Notes: generated by a model not told the origin, from the letters alone. A stretch of 64,000 nucleotides of DNA from Myxococcales bacterium (GCA_016793465.1 JAEUJW010000086.1:52353-116352); one strand, 5' to 3'; positions 46,020 to 55,256 are shown, counted from the first letter of the stretch. Made by a program: numbers and translations.

Positions 46020-46853
46020 TCAAGGCGGGACGGGGCCGAGGAGGTGCAGGAACTCCATGTGGAGTTCGGCGCCGACGGCGAGCAGCTGACGGCGCAGCTC
46101 GTCGTCGTCCTCGATGACGAGCTGCACGCGGTCGTGTTCGGGGAGGGCGTGCGGGCGCATGCCGGCGAGCAGCGGGCGGGCGAGGCCCGGGCGGAGCACG
46201 CGGAACGGGAAGGCGCCGGGGAATTGGGGGGCGAAGCAGGCGAGGCCGAGCGGCGAGTGCGGAGCGGCGGGGTCGCGGAGGCGGAGGTTGACGCGCCGCG
46301 GGTCGGCGCGCATGCCGGCGAGCTGGCCGCGCGGCAATTTAAAGATCGTCTCGAGGGCGTCGTCGTCGGCCGGGTCGATGGGACATGTTTTAAAGGATAT
46401 GTCGGAGTCGGGCAGGCGATCGACGGTGGACCAGGTCAGGCGGACGGCGGCGGAGCGGTGGGCGACGCGCATGCCGACGCGGTGGTAGAGGGCGAGGGCG
46501 GCGGCGTTGTCCGGCTTGACGTTGAGGCGCCAGCGGGTGCAGCTGGCGGCGCGCAGGCGTTCGGCGACGGCGGACATCATGCGGAGGCCGAGGCCGCGGG
46601 CGCGGTGCTCGGGGTGGACGATGACGTGGCGGACGTAGCCCTCGCTGGCGAGGATCTGGAAGTAGACGTAGCCGACGACAGCGCCCGCGAGCTCGAACAC
46701 CAGCGTCTGCGGGGCCATGTGCAGGGTCCAGGCGTCGGCGTCGAGCGGGGCCTCGTCGACGCCGAGCTCGGGGAACAGCGCGAGGTAGGCGGTGAAGTCG
46801 TCCGGCCGCGCGGCGCGGGCGACGATCGCGTCAGAGCTCGCGGCCTTCGACAT
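46020..46853 (-). CDS. GNAT-family acetyltransferase with extra C-terminal domain
   Basis: A 277-residue protein. Residues 8-150 are a GNAT domain: VGYVYFQILAS, then VRHVIVHPEHRARGLGLRMMSAV (the acetyl-CoA loop RxxGxG) and LNVKPDNAAALALYHRVGM. The second part (150-277) looks like a degenerate second GNAT-like fold (PLGLACFAPQFPGAFPFRV, LVIEDDDELRRQLL). The acceptor is unknown. It overlaps the upstream SDR gene by 23 bp and is translationally coupled to it. Confidence 0.85.
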   Translation of the reverse strand: MSKAASSDAIVARAARPDDFTAYLALFPELGVDEAPLDADAWTLHMAPQTLVFELAGAVVGYVYFQILASEGYVRHVIVHPEHRARGLGLRMMSAVAERLRAASCTRWRLNVKPDNAAALALYHRVGMRVAHRSAAVRLTWSTVDRLPDSDISFKTCPIDPADDDALETIFKLPRGQLAGMRADPRRVNLRLRDPAAPHSPLGLACFAPQFPGAFPFRVLRPGLARPLLAGMRPHALPEHDRVQLVIEDDDELRRQLLAVGAELHMEFLHLLGPVPP

Positions 46854-47538
46854 GGACGATCGATCCGGTGGTGAGGGCGTTGCTCGGGCTGGCGAGGAAC
46901 AGGATCGTCTCGGCGATCTCGGCCGGCTTGGCCCACTTGTCGTGGTCGGCGTCGGGCATGGCGGCGCGGTTGGCCGGCGTGTCGATCAGCGAGGGCGCCA
47001 CCGCGTTGACGAGGATGTGCTCGCCGCGCAGCTCGTTGGCCAGGGCCTGGGTCAGGGCGACCACGGCGGCCTTGGCCATGGCGTAGGCGGCGAGGCCGGG
47101 GGCCGGGTGCAGCGCGCCGCGCGAGGCGACGTTGACGATGCGCCCGCCCTCGTCGCTGCCGCTCGCGCGCATCTTCTTGACGGCCTCGCGGCAGCACAGC
47201 AGGGCGGTGACGCAGTTCATCTCGAACTGGGCGCGGGCGGTCTGCGCGGTGGTGTCGCCGAGCTTGGCCCACACGAAGCCGCCGGCGAGGTGGACCGAGG
47301 CCCACAGGTCGGGCAGGTCGGCGTAGAGCGAGGCGACGGCGCGCTCGTCGGTGAGCTCGACGCGCGGGAGGTAGCGGACGCCGGGCAGGCCGCGCGGGCC
47401 GGGGCCGTCGTCGATGCAGGGCACGATGCAGGTGGCGCCGGCGGCGACGAAGCGGGAGACGACGGGGGTGCCGAGGGCGCCTGCGCCGCCGGTGATGACG
47501 ACGTGGCGGCCGGTGAGGTCGAGGGTGGCGTGGGGCAT
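46831..47538 (-). CDS. short-chain dehydrogenase/reductase
   Basis: A 235-residue NAD(P)-dependent oxidoreductase. The cofactor loop is TGGAGALG (16-23); the catalytic residues are S139 (NVASRGALH), Y152 and K156 (YAMAKAA). LAGG at 85-88 replaces the typical NNAG, a common variant. Substrate unknown; the family includes 3-oxoacyl reductases. The gene ends 23 bp inside the acetyltransferase gene. ATG 47538 begins MPHATLDLTGRHVVITGG. Confidence 0.9.
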   Translation of the reverse strand: MPHATLDLTGRHVVITGGAGALGTPVVSRFVAAGATCIVPCIDDGPGPRGLPGVRYLPRVELTDERAVASLYADLPDLWASVHLAGGFVWAKLGDTTAQTARAQFEMNCVTALLCCREAVKKMRASGSDEGGRIVNVASRGALHPAPGLAAYAMAKAAVVALTQALANELRGEHILVNAVAPSLIDTPANRAAMPDADHDKWAKPAEIAETILFLASPSNALTTGSIVHVEGREL

Positions 47539-47695
47539 GGGCGTCCGGGGGCGCGAGCTTACGCCAGACGCGGAGGGCCGGAAAGCGTCAGCCGCGGTCG
47601 AGGCTGGATCGAGGCCTGCGATGTGCGTGCGTCGCAGCGGCTGCGGCGGGCGTGCAGATGACTGCGCGGGGAGCTCGTGGTTCGCCGAGGTCGGC

Positions 47696-48763
47696 TCACT
47701 TCGCGGCGGCCACGAACTTCTTCGTCATGTACCACTCGATCATGTCGAGCTCGGCCTTGTCGGCCTTGAGACCGTTGTCGTCGATCATGCGCTTGATGAC
47801 GTCGGTGACGTCGGCGGCGGTCTTCGGCGGGGCCTTGTCGACGTCGGAGAGCTCGTGGCACTGGGCGCAGATCGTCTCGTAGGTGCGCTCGGCCTTCTTC
47901 TCGTCGATCGGGGCCGGGGCCGCGGCGGGATCGCCGGAGCTGGGGGTGGCCATGGCGTCGCGGGCCTTCTGCTTCTCTTCCTCTTCCTGGCGGCGCTCGC
48001 GGGCGGATTTTTGTAGCTCGCGGGAGATGGCGATCAGGTAGGCCGAGGCCTGCCACTGTTCGAACTCGGTGATCGGCTCGCTGAAGGCGGGCTTGATGGC
48101 CATGCGCTCGACGGTGTTGACCCAATCCGACGGCGAGCGCGGGCGGGTCAGCACGGTTTTTAAGTCGTGGCAGACCACGCACTTGGTGATGAGCACGCGG
48201 CGACCGGCTTGCAGGGCCTCGACGGTCGAGAGCTGGTCGATCGGCGCCTCGGCGGGGAGGCCGGCGGTCGGCAGCAGCTTGGCGACGCGGGCCCGGTTCT
48301 CGTCGCTGTAGGCGTCGCCGCCGTCGGCGGCCTGGCTGGCGAGCACCATCTCGCGGAAGGCGTGCGGCATCGACAGGCCGGACAGGATGATCGTGAAGGT
48401 GAGGAGCAGGGTGCCGAGCACGGGCATCCACTCCTCGAGGTGGCGATAGAAGCGGAGGATCGCCAGTTTGATTAACAGGACGATGCCGATGCCCATGCCG
48501 AACATCATGTGGGCGACCGTGCGGGCCGGCATCTCGACCTGGTACGCCCACATGCGCGGCACCATCTCCGACATCATCACGATGTAGAGGAGGAGGTAGA
48601 GGTAGCCGAGCACCCGGTGCGTGCGCATCAACGACGGCGGGGCGGCGCTCGTCAGGGTCTTCTTGTCGAAGGGAAAACCCCACAGGTAGTACATCAGGAA
48701 CACGGCGGCGATCCCGAGGACCAGGAACAGGATGCCGAGCGATGCGCTGAGGACGACGTCCAT
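47696..48763 (-). CDS. membrane dihaem cytochrome c with b561-like N-terminal domain
   Basis: A 355-residue electron-transfer protein. Four hydrophobic helices (about 5-28, 45-66, 82-104, 114-131) contain histidines H49, H85, H108 and H134, a pattern resembling cytochrome b561-type haem sites. The exported part carries two haem c motifs, CVVCH (195-199) and CAQCH (299-303), separated by a charged helical linker (LQKSARERRQEEEEKQ). No redox partner gene is adjacent. It could be a quinol-to-cytochrome link, but this is inference. Confidence 0.85.
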   Translation of the reverse strand: MDVVLSASLGILFLVLGIAAVFLMYYLWGFPFDKKTLTSAAPPSLMRTHRVLGYLYLLLYIVMMSEMVPRMWAYQVEMPARTVAHMMFGMGIGIVLLIKLAILRFYRHLEEWMPVLGTLLLTFTIILSGLSMPHAFREMVLASQAADGGDAYSDENRARVAKLLPTAGLPAEAPIDQLSTVEALQAGRRVLITKCVVCHDLKTVLTRPRSPSDWVNTVERMAIKPAFSEPITEFEQWQASAYLIAISRELQKSARERRQEEEEKQKARDAMATPSSGDPAAAPAPIDEKKAERTYETICAQCHELSDVDKAPPKTAADVTDVIKRMIDDNGLKADKAELDMIEWYMTKKFVAAAK

Positions 48764-48821
48764 GGGTGGGCTCCCGACTGGCCCATGATATGCGATTGTC
48801 GCGGCGGCGGCGCGCTCGCTT

Positions 48822-49673
48822 TCAATTCGCGGCGAGCGGGGCGGCGGCGAGGGCGTGCAGGAGCACCGCAGCGGCTGCGGCCACGCCCAGCGAGTCGACG
48901 TCGCGGGCGATGGGGATGGTGACCTCGAGGTCTGCGGCGGCGCAGACGGCCGCGGGGAGGCCCTCGCCCTCGTTGCCGACGCAGATGACGAGGCGCGCCG
49001 GGCGGCCGACGCCGGCGACCGGGCGGGCGCGGGGGCCGAGGGTGGCGGCGTAGACGGCGGCGCCGCGGGCCTGCAGGTGGAGGACGGCGGCGGGCAGGTC
49101 GGCGGCGACGGCCAGGGGCTGCGCGAACACGTGGCCCATGGCGCCGCGGATGGCCCGGCGGTCGAGCGGGTCGGCGCCGCGGTGGTCGAGCACGACGAGG
49201 TCGACGGCGAAGGCGCGCGCGCTGCGGACGATCGACCCGAGGTTGGCGGGGTCGGCCAGGCCCTGGACGAGCAGCACGGTCCAGGTCGGGCGCGCGAGGA
49301 TCGCCGCGAGGTCGACGGCGACCGGGTGGATCGGACATGTGCTTTCGGGCAGGTCGCCGGTCAGCGCGGGCGGGCGGCGGGCGCAGGCGATCACGCCGCG
49401 GTGGAGGTCGAAGCCGACGACGCCGCGCAGGAGCGCGTGGTCGCAGGCGTAGACCGGGCAGCGCGCGGGGGCGTCGGCGAGGATGCGCCCGAGGTGCGCC
49501 GGGGTGCCGAGCACCGCGAGGGTGGTGAAGTCGCTGGCGAGCAGGCGGGCCACGGCGAGCTCGCTCTCGACGTAGAACGGGGCGCGGCGCGCGGGGTCGC
49601 GGCGCGCGGAGATGTCGCGGAAGAGGTCGAGCCGCGGGTCGTGCGGGTCGTCGACGGAGAGCCAGGGCGTCAC
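48822..49673 (-). CDS. SpoU/TrmH-family RNA 2'-O-methyltransferase
   Basis: A 283-residue SPOUT methyltransferase. The three family motifs are LVQGLADPANLGSIVRSARAF, LVICVGNEGEGLP and VTIPIARDVDSLGVAAAAAVLLHAL. An N-terminal segment (PFYVESELAVARLL) matches the substrate-binding lead of RlmB/TsnR-type enzymes. It methylates a ribose in tRNA or rRNA; the site is unknown. The upstream tandem repeats (49714-49893) separate it from the next operon. Confidence 0.9.
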   Translation of the reverse strand: MTPWLSVDDPHDPRLDLFRDISARRDPARRAPFYVESELAVARLLASDFTTLAVLGTPAHLGRILADAPARCPVYACDHALLRGVVGFDLHRGVIACARRPPALTGDLPESTCPIHPVAVDLAAILARPTWTVLLVQGLADPANLGSIVRSARAFAVDLVVLDHRGADPLDRRAIRGAMGHVFAQPLAVAADLPAAVLHLQARGAAVYAATLGPRARPVAGVGRPARLVICVGNEGEGLPAAVCAAADLEVTIPIARDVDSLGVAAAAAVLLHALAAAPLAAN

Positions 49674-49713
49674 GCGGCGAGGGTGCAGCGCGCGGCGGCG
49701 CGGGTCAATGCGG

Positions 49714-49893
49714 GCGCGGACGGAGCGGTCGGCCGCGGCGGGCTCGACGACTCGGCGGCTCGGGGCGCGCGGACGGAGCGGTTGGCCGCGGCGGGCTCGA
49801 CGAGCTCGGGGCGCGACCCCGGCGACGGCGCGGTCGACTGCGGCGGGCTCGACGAGCTCGGGGCGCGACCCGGGCGACGGCGCGTGCGAGGGG
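49714..49893. repeat. intergenic tandem repeats of about 50 bp
   Basis: About three and a half units occupy the gap between the methyltransferase gene and the ATPase-like gene. Each unit runs from GCGCG(G)AC to GCGGCGGGCTCGACGA and CTCGGG; units begin near 49714, 49767, 49811 and 49863. Two variants occur in pairs (GGACGGAGCGG and GACCCCGGCGACGG). Confidence 0.7.
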
Positions 49894-49904
49894 AGCCGCT
49901 CCCC
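49890..49904. terminator. short hairpin after the ATPase-like gene
   Basis: GGGGAG and CTCCCC with a three-base loop, 34 bp beyond the minus-strand stop at 49938. Weak on its own. Confidence 0.35.
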
Positions 49905-49937
49905 GACGTCCAGGAGCGCGGGCTGTCGTCGTCGCGG

Positions 49938-51590
49938 TCAACGCGGGGGCTGGGGGTCTTGCCAGTGGCGCAGCCAGGTCACGCGGGCGGCGGTGGCGGG
50001 TAGGGCGTGGCCGCCGAGCAGGGTGATGCTGGCGGGGTACAGCCAGGCGGGGCCGCGGCGGGCGGCGGCGAGGCAGGCGCGGAGGTCGGGGTGTTCGCGG
50101 CCGACGAGCAGCTGGCCGCGGGTGCCTCCGACAATCTGCGGGGCGGCTCGCCCGGCGCACAGGTGGATCGTCTCGGGGGCGCCGGGGCCTCCGCGGAGGA
50201 TCGCCCGCAGGCCGACGAGCAGGTCGCGCTCGTCGTCGCCGAGGGAAGACTCGGGGAGCGGGGCGCCGGGGCCGAGGTGCAGCAGGCGTGCGATCGCCTG
50301 ACCAGCGCCGCGCAGGCCGCGACGGATGGTGTTGCGCAGGCGGCCGCCGACCTCGGCGCGCGGCGGCGGGGCCCGGAAGCGCAGGCCGAACAGCTCGGTC
50401 AGCGCGCTGCGCTCGGCGGCGTCGAGGCGCAGCACCGGGGCCTCGGGCAGGGCGAAGTCCTCGGGGTCCTGCTCGGGGTAGAGGGCGAGCACCACCGGCG
50501 GCTGGTTGCGCTCGGCCTGCGGCAGCTCGGCGAGGCTGAGCCAGCAGGCGGGGCGCGTGCGCGGGGTCTGGGGGTCGATCGGCGTCCAGCACGGCAGCAT
50601 GCGCACGTGCATGAGCTCGGCGAGGCGTCGGCGCGTGCGTACGGCCTGCAGCAGCAGCACGAGCACGCGGGTCTGCGTCGAGACGCTGTCGATCTCCGGC
50701 AGCTTCCTGGCGACCTGCATGAGCAGGCCGACGCCGAGGTCGGCGATCGGTCCGAGGTAGGGGTTCATGGCGGCGCGCAGGTCGGCCGCGGTGGCGCTGA
50801 GGCCGACGAGCGCGCTGACCTCGACGATCGCGTCGAAGCACGGCACCGACGACATGCCGAGGTGGGTCGCGACCACGCCGCCGTGCAGCAGCCACACGCG
50901 GGCGTGCTCGCCGTGGCGGGCGACGGCGAGGTGGCCGGTCAGGCGCGCGGGCTCGCTGCGCGGGCCGAGGTTGAAGCGCTCGCTGGCGAGGTAGCCCTGC
51001 AGGCCGGTGTTGATCGGCTGGCCGCCCTCGCTGACGTCGCCGGGGGCGAAGCGGGCGACGTCGCGGAGCCAGGCGCGGGCGCGGGCGGCGTCGAGGTCGG
51101 GGCTGCGGACGGAGATCTCGCTGCCGCGGGCGCCGCCGGGGTCCGCTGCCTCGACGAGCTCGGCGCGGCTGGCTCTGGCGGTCCAGGTCAGGCGGCGCAG
51201 CTTGCCGCCGCCGCGGGCGACGACCTCGATGTGGGTCGCGCCGATGCCGGCGAGCGCGAGCAGGGCGAGGCCTCCGGCGGCCTCGAGCGCGAGCAGGGCG
51301 CGGTGGCGGCGCTCGGACGGCGCGGCGGCGTCGAGCATGACGGCGAGCTCGGCCAGGCGCTCGTGGGCCAGCGGCGGGCCGTCGTCGCGCACGGTGCAGG
51401 CGCCGCGGGCGAGCTCGACGCGCACGCCGCCGGCGCCCTCGCGGATGGCCCGGCGCACCAGCTCGGCCGGCAGCTGCCACGGGCCCTGCAGCTGGGCCAC
51501 GGTCAGCTTGCGCAGCTCGGCGTCGATGTCGATGCGCAGCAGCTGCTTCAGGTCGACGGCGACGGCGTTGCTGGGTGGCGTTTGGGACAT
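49938..51590 (-). CDS. degenerate Hsp90/GHKL ATPase-like protein
   Basis: A 550-residue soluble protein. LPAELVRRAIREGAGGVRV and ACTVRDDGPPLAHERL parallel the Hsp90 N-box (ELxxNAxDA) and the DxG motif of the GHKL fold, and LALLALAGIGATHIEVV parallels the lid region, but the catalytic asparagine position is arginine here. The rest (HGGVVATHLGMSSVPCFDAIVEV; VSALVGLSATAADLRAAM) has no family I can name. It starts 29 bp after the Hsp90-transglutaminase gene, so it is probably its partner: a regulatory or client-binding subunit. Confidence 0.65.
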   Translation of the reverse strand: MSQTPPSNAVAVDLKQLLRIDIDAELRKLTVAQLQGPWQLPAELVRRAIREGAGGVRVELARGACTVRDDGPPLAHERLAELAVMLDAAAPSERRHRALLALEAAGGLALLALAGIGATHIEVVARGGGKLRRLTWTARASRAELVEAADPGGARGSEISVRSPDLDAARARAWLRDVARFAPGDVSEGGQPINTGLQGYLASERFNLGPRSEPARLTGHLAVARHGEHARVWLLHGGVVATHLGMSSVPCFDAIVEVSALVGLSATAADLRAAMNPYLGPIADLGVGLLMQVARKLPEIDSVSTQTRVLVLLLQAVRTRRRLAELMHVRMLPCWTPIDPQTPRTRPACWLSLAELPQAERNQPPVVLALYPEQDPEDFALPEAPVLRLDAAERSALTELFGLRFRAPPPRAEVGGRLRNTIRRGLRGAGQAIARLLHLGPGAPLPESSLGDDERDLLVGLRAILRGGPGAPETIHLCAGRAAPQIVGGTRGQLLVGREHPDLRACLAAARRGPAWLYPASITLLGGHALPATAARVTWLRHWQDPQPPR

Positions 51591-51619
51591 GGTGATCGGG
51601 ACAGGTTCGTAAGGTCAGG

Positions 51620-54600
51620 TCAGACGGCGGCCTCGTGCACGGCGGCGCGGGCGGCGGCGTGCAGCAGCCCGGCGCGGCGGTCGGCGGGGAGGTCGAGGCG
51701 GTCGGCGAGGTAGTCGAGGGCGGCGAACACGGCGGCGCGCGGGCGGGTCGCGAGCGCGGCGGAGGCGTCGCGCATCCACGGGTTGTCGGCGCTGACGGCG
51801 ACGACGCGACGGCCGCGCCAGGGCGAGCCGCGCAGGCGCAGGGGGGCGAGGTCGAGGCTGCGGACTTCTTCGGCGAAGCCGGGGCCGGCGACGACGACGA
51901 GGCGCTCGCCGGCGGCGCGCAGGGCGGCGTTGACGGCGTCGAGCAGGGGGCCGGCGGCGGTGTCGGCGAGCAGGGTGTCCCAGGGGTCGAGGTCGACGGC
52001 GCCGAGGGCGTCGGCGACGGCGCGGGCCTCGGCGACGCTGTCCTCGAGGACATGTGCGCCGCCGGCGACGGCGCGGCGGGCGAGGTCGCAGCCGGTGCGG
52101 GTGCGGTAGAGGTGGCCCTTGCCGGCGAGCGCGCGGGCGGCGTCGAGGGACAGCGCGCGGCCGCCGGCGGTCGGCACGAGCGGGCGCTGGAACACGTCGG
52201 GGACCGAGCGGAAGGCCTCGGGCTGCTGCAGGGCGCCTTGCAGCAGGCGCGAGAGGTCGTGGCCGGCCTCGAGGGCGACCTCGCGGCGGGTGCGGCGGAG
52301 CAGCAGCATGACGAGGCCGAGGCCGGCGAGCGCCAGCAGGGCGAGCGAGCCGCGGGCCAGCCACTGGCGGAGCCACGGCGCGGCGGGCGTGCGCGCGGGG
52401 GGGAGCGCCTCGGGGGCCTCGCTCGGCGCCGGCGCGGCCGCGGGGGCGACCGCAGCGGCGCCGGGGTCGACGCTCTCGCCGGGGCTGGTGGGCTCGCCGG
52501 GGCCGGACTTCGTGGGGCCGGACTGCGTGGGGCCCGACTCGCTCGGGGCGGTCGCGGGCTCGCCGGAGTCGGACGAGGGGGCCTCCGCGGGCGTGCTGAC
52601 CGCAGGGACAGGTACGGTGCCGGGGGTGAACGCGCGCGGGCGGTCGCTCGCGCTGGCGTCGGCGATCTCCCACGGTCCGTCGCCGACGCGGAACTCGGCC
52701 CACGCGTGCAGCCACGAGTTGGCGCGGCCGCGCTGGCCGACGAACCCGATGGCCATGCGCGCGGGCACGCCGGCCTCGCGCAGCAGGGCCACGAGCAGGG
52801 CGTTCTGCAGGTCGCAGTCGCCGGCGCCGATCTTCAACGTGCGGTCGAGGAAGTGGAGATCGGCGAGCGCGGGGTCCTGGTGGGCGAGGGCGACGTCGGG
52901 GTCGTTGCTGTAGCGCACGCGCTGGCGGGTGAGCTCGACCAGCGGGGCGACGCGGTCGCTCTGCGAGCGGGTGCGCAGGGCCGCGGCGGCGGCGCGCAGG
53001 TCGGCGGGGAGGCGGGCGCCGCGGGCCGGCGTCGGGGTGCGGCGCAGGGGGATCGCCGGCACGGTGACGTAGCGGAGCACCGCCCGGGTCGCCGTCGGCA
53101 GCACGAGCGCCGGCTCGTCGTGCTGGGTGGCGACGAGCGCCTGCGGGACGTCGTCGAGTCGCACGCTGGCCGCGTCGACGCGGTGGCCGGTCGGCGCGGG
53201 CAGGCGGAGCAGGCCGGGGGCCGACTCGACGACCAGCTGCACGGCCGTGCACTTAATATTCTCGCCGCGGCAGGCGGTGCCGATGTACGGGCCGCGCGAG
53301 GTGGGGGCGATCGCCGCGGCGTCGCCGGCGTGCTCGAGGTCGTCGAGGATCAGCGCGGCGAAGTAGTGGTCCTCCTCGGCGGGCGCGTAGGTCAGCTCGA
53401 TCGGCACGCCGCTGCCGCTCAGCACGTCGACCTGCGGGCCGCGGTAGAGCCGGCCGAGGTCGGTGTAGCGCGGCGAGGGCTCGGACGGCGTGCCGACCAC
53501 GAGGCCGCCCTCGCCGCCGGTGAGGAACGCGAGGTCGGCGCGCAGGCGGGCGAACACGTGGTCGCCCCACAGGGTCCAGGCGACCGCGAGGGCCGTGAGC
53601 GCGCCGAAGCCGGCGGCGATGGCCGTGCGGAAGGCCAGCGAGTCGCGCAGGCGCCGGCGCAGGAACAGGCCGAGGCGGCGCCACCAGGCCAGCGGGCGCA
53701 CGGCGTCGAGCTGGCGGGTGATGAGCCGGCCGAGCTCGCGCTCGGCGAGGCGGACCAATTTCAATAGGGCCCGGTTCTCGCGGGCGTCGGAGCGCGAGAG
53801 CAGCAGCTCGAGGGCCTCGCTCTCGAGCAGGGCCTGCGGGGCGAGGCGACCGGGCAGCTCGGTGAACTGCACGCGGCTGCGTCCGGTGTGGCGCCCGCCG
53901 CCGGCGGTGAAGTCGGCGAGCGAGGCCGCGGCGCGCACGCGCAGGCCGCGGGAGAACAGCTCGACGCGGGCGGCGTTGCCGAGGCCGACGACGCCGCGCA
54001 CCGAGCCGCGGCGGAACGCGGCGCTGGGGGCCGGGAGCTCGAACTTGGCGTTGATCGGCTTGCCGTTGACGGTGACCAGCAGGGGGCGGTCGGGCTGGTC
54101 GCGGGTGCAGAGGAAGCGGGCGTTCTGCCAGGCGGCCTCGAACACGCGGCGCTCGAGCTCGCCGTCGGGGGCGGGCCGCTCGAGCACGACCTCGGTGCCG
54201 GGGCCGCCCATGTCGGGCACGCGCTGCACGGCGGACTCGAGGTCGCCGGTGATCTCGAGCTCCCAGCTGTCCGTGGGGCCCTGTCCCGAACGACCTGTCT
54301 CTCCGGACACCCGCGGACGCGAGCGGATGGTGATGCGCGCGGGCTCGAAGCGGAGGATCGACCAGAAGCCGACGCCGAAGCGGCCGACCTGGTCGCGCCG
54401 CTGCTCCTTGCTCGAGGCGTAGAGCGCGAACAGGTAGCGGCGGGCGTGCTCGTAGCTCATGCCCTCGCCGTCGTCGCGGCAGTGCAGGCGCCAGCGGCCG
54501 CCCTCGCTGCGGGCGGTGAAGGCGACGGCGGTGGCCCCGGCGTCGCGGGCGTTCTGCAGCAGCTCCCGCACGAACACCCAGGGGTCGGGGCCGTAGCGGT

Positions 54601-54679
54601 CGGCCTCGGCGCGCGCGCGGGCGCGGAAGTCCAGGCCCGCGGGGCCGTGACGCGAGTCGCCCTGGGCGTCGTCAGCCAT
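51620..54679 (-). CDS. Hsp90-type ATPase, membrane and transglutaminase fusion protein
   Basis: A 1,019-residue fusion. Residues 20-340 are an Hsp90/HATPase module: FVRELLQNARDAGA with N43, RDDGEGM (68-74), SSKEQ and GRFGVGFWS (100-108). A membrane helix at about 349-371 leads to an exported region of some 400 residues. Residues 575-680 are a transglutaminase core with C622 (GAGDCDLQNALL), H658 (SWLHAW) and D674. A Pro/Ser/Thr/Gly linker precedes a second membrane helix (about 770-795) and a C-terminal domain of about 215 residues. Known transglutaminase-core proteins act as proteases or crosslinkers. ATP-dependent control of an extracytoplasmic thiol enzyme is the natural inference. It is first in a two-gene operon. 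Confidence 0.8.
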   Translation of the reverse strand: MADDAQGDSRHGPAGLDFRARARAEADRYGPDPWVFVRELLQNARDAGATAVAFTARSEGGRWRLHCRDDGEGMSYEHARRYLFALYASSKEQRRDQVGRFGVGFWSILRFEPARITIRSRPRVSGETGRSGQGPTDSWELEITGDLESAVQRVPDMGGPGTEVVLERPAPDGELERRVFEAAWQNARFLCTRDQPDRPLLVTVNGKPINAKFELPAPSAAFRRGSVRGVVGLGNAARVELFSRGLRVRAAASLADFTAGGGRHTGRSRVQFTELPGRLAPQALLESEALELLLSRSDARENRALLKLVRLAERELGRLITRQLDAVRPLAWWRRLGLFLRRRLRDSLAFRTAIAAGFGALTALAVAWTLWGDHVFARLRADLAFLTGGEGGLVVGTPSEPSPRYTDLGRLYRGPQVDVLSGSGVPIELTYAPAEEDHYFAALILDDLEHAGDAAAIAPTSRGPYIGTACRGENIKCTAVQLVVESAPGLLRLPAPTGHRVDAASVRLDDVPQALVATQHDEPALVLPTATRAVLRYVTVPAIPLRRTPTPARGARLPADLRAAAAALRTRSQSDRVAPLVELTRQRVRYSNDPDVALAHQDPALADLHFLDRTLKIGAGDCDLQNALLVALLREAGVPARMAIGFVGQRGRANSWLHAWAEFRVGDGPWEIADASASDRPRAFTPGTVPVPAVSTPAEAPSSDSGEPATAPSESGPTQSGPTKSGPGEPTSPGESVDPGAAAVAPAAAPAPSEAPEALPPARTPAAPWLRQWLARGSLALLALAGLGLVMLLLRRTRREVALEAGHDLSRLLQGALQQPEAFRSVPDVFQRPLVPTAGGRALSLDAARALAGKGHLYRTRTGCDLARRAVAGGAHVLEDSVAEARAVADALGAVDLDPWDTLLADTAAGPLLDAVNAALRAAGERLVVVAGPGFAEEVRSLDLAPLRLRGSPWRGRRVVAVSADNPWMRDASAALATRPRAAVFAALDYLADRLDLPADRRAGLLHAAARAAVHEAAV

Positions 54680-54758
54680 GGCGCTGTCTCGCTGGCCGCT
54701 GCACGAAGGCCATCAATATACCGGGTGGACGGCGGGCCGCACGACAGGACAGCGGCGG

Positions 54759-55256
54759 TCACCCGTCCTGCGGGGCGGGGCTCTTTTCGGGGCCGGAGGG
54801 GCTGTGGAGCTTCAGGAGCAGGTGCGCGCTGGCGACCGCGATCGGCCGGGAGCGGTCGTCCTGCCAGGCCTCGACGCGGACGTTGGCGACGCGGCGACCC
54901 TGGCGGGTGAGGATCCCGCGGGCCCAGGTGTCCTGGGCCCGGCCGGGGCGGAGGTAGTCGACGGTCAAGGTGATGGTCTTCGGCAGCACGATCGCCTCGG
55001 TCTCCCACATGAGCTGGAAGATCGCCGTCGACTCGAGCAGGGCGGCGAGCACGCCGCCGTGGATCGCCGGCAGCATGGGGTTGCCGATCAGGTGCTCGCC
55101 GAAGCGCAGCGCGCCGAGCAGTTCGCCGGCGACGTGGACCATCGAGATGCCCATGAAGCGCGAGTAGGGGATCGCGTCGACCAGGCGGGCGATGTCCCCG
55201 GAGGCCCTGGCGGAGGCGACCAGCCCGGCGAGCCTGTCGGTCGGCTCGTCGGTCAC
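54759..55256 (-). CDS. PaaI-type hotdog thioesterase 1
   Basis: A 165-residue single hotdog domain. The helix motif IHGGVLAALLESTA with the preceding NPMLPA and the strand TLTVDYLRPG place it in the PaaI/YiiD-like acyl-CoA thioesterase group; the active-site residue would be the Glu/Asp in the helix. It hydrolyses an acyl-CoA, chain unknown. It overlaps the next upstream gene (a second PaaI protein) by 4 bp; both may form a hetero-oligomer. Confidence 0.88.
   Translation of the reverse strand: MTDEPTDRLAGLVASARASGDIARLVDAIPYSRFMGISMVHVAGELLGALRFGEHLIGNPMLPAIHGGVLAALLESTAIFQLMWETEAIVLPKTITLTVDYLRPGRAQDTWARGILTRQGRRVANVRVEAWQDDRSRPIAVASAHLLLKLHSPSGPEKSPAPQDG

Noticed and set aside
49714..49893. 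CRISPR array
   Set aside because: Units are contiguous tandem repeats without spacers and no cas genes are present.
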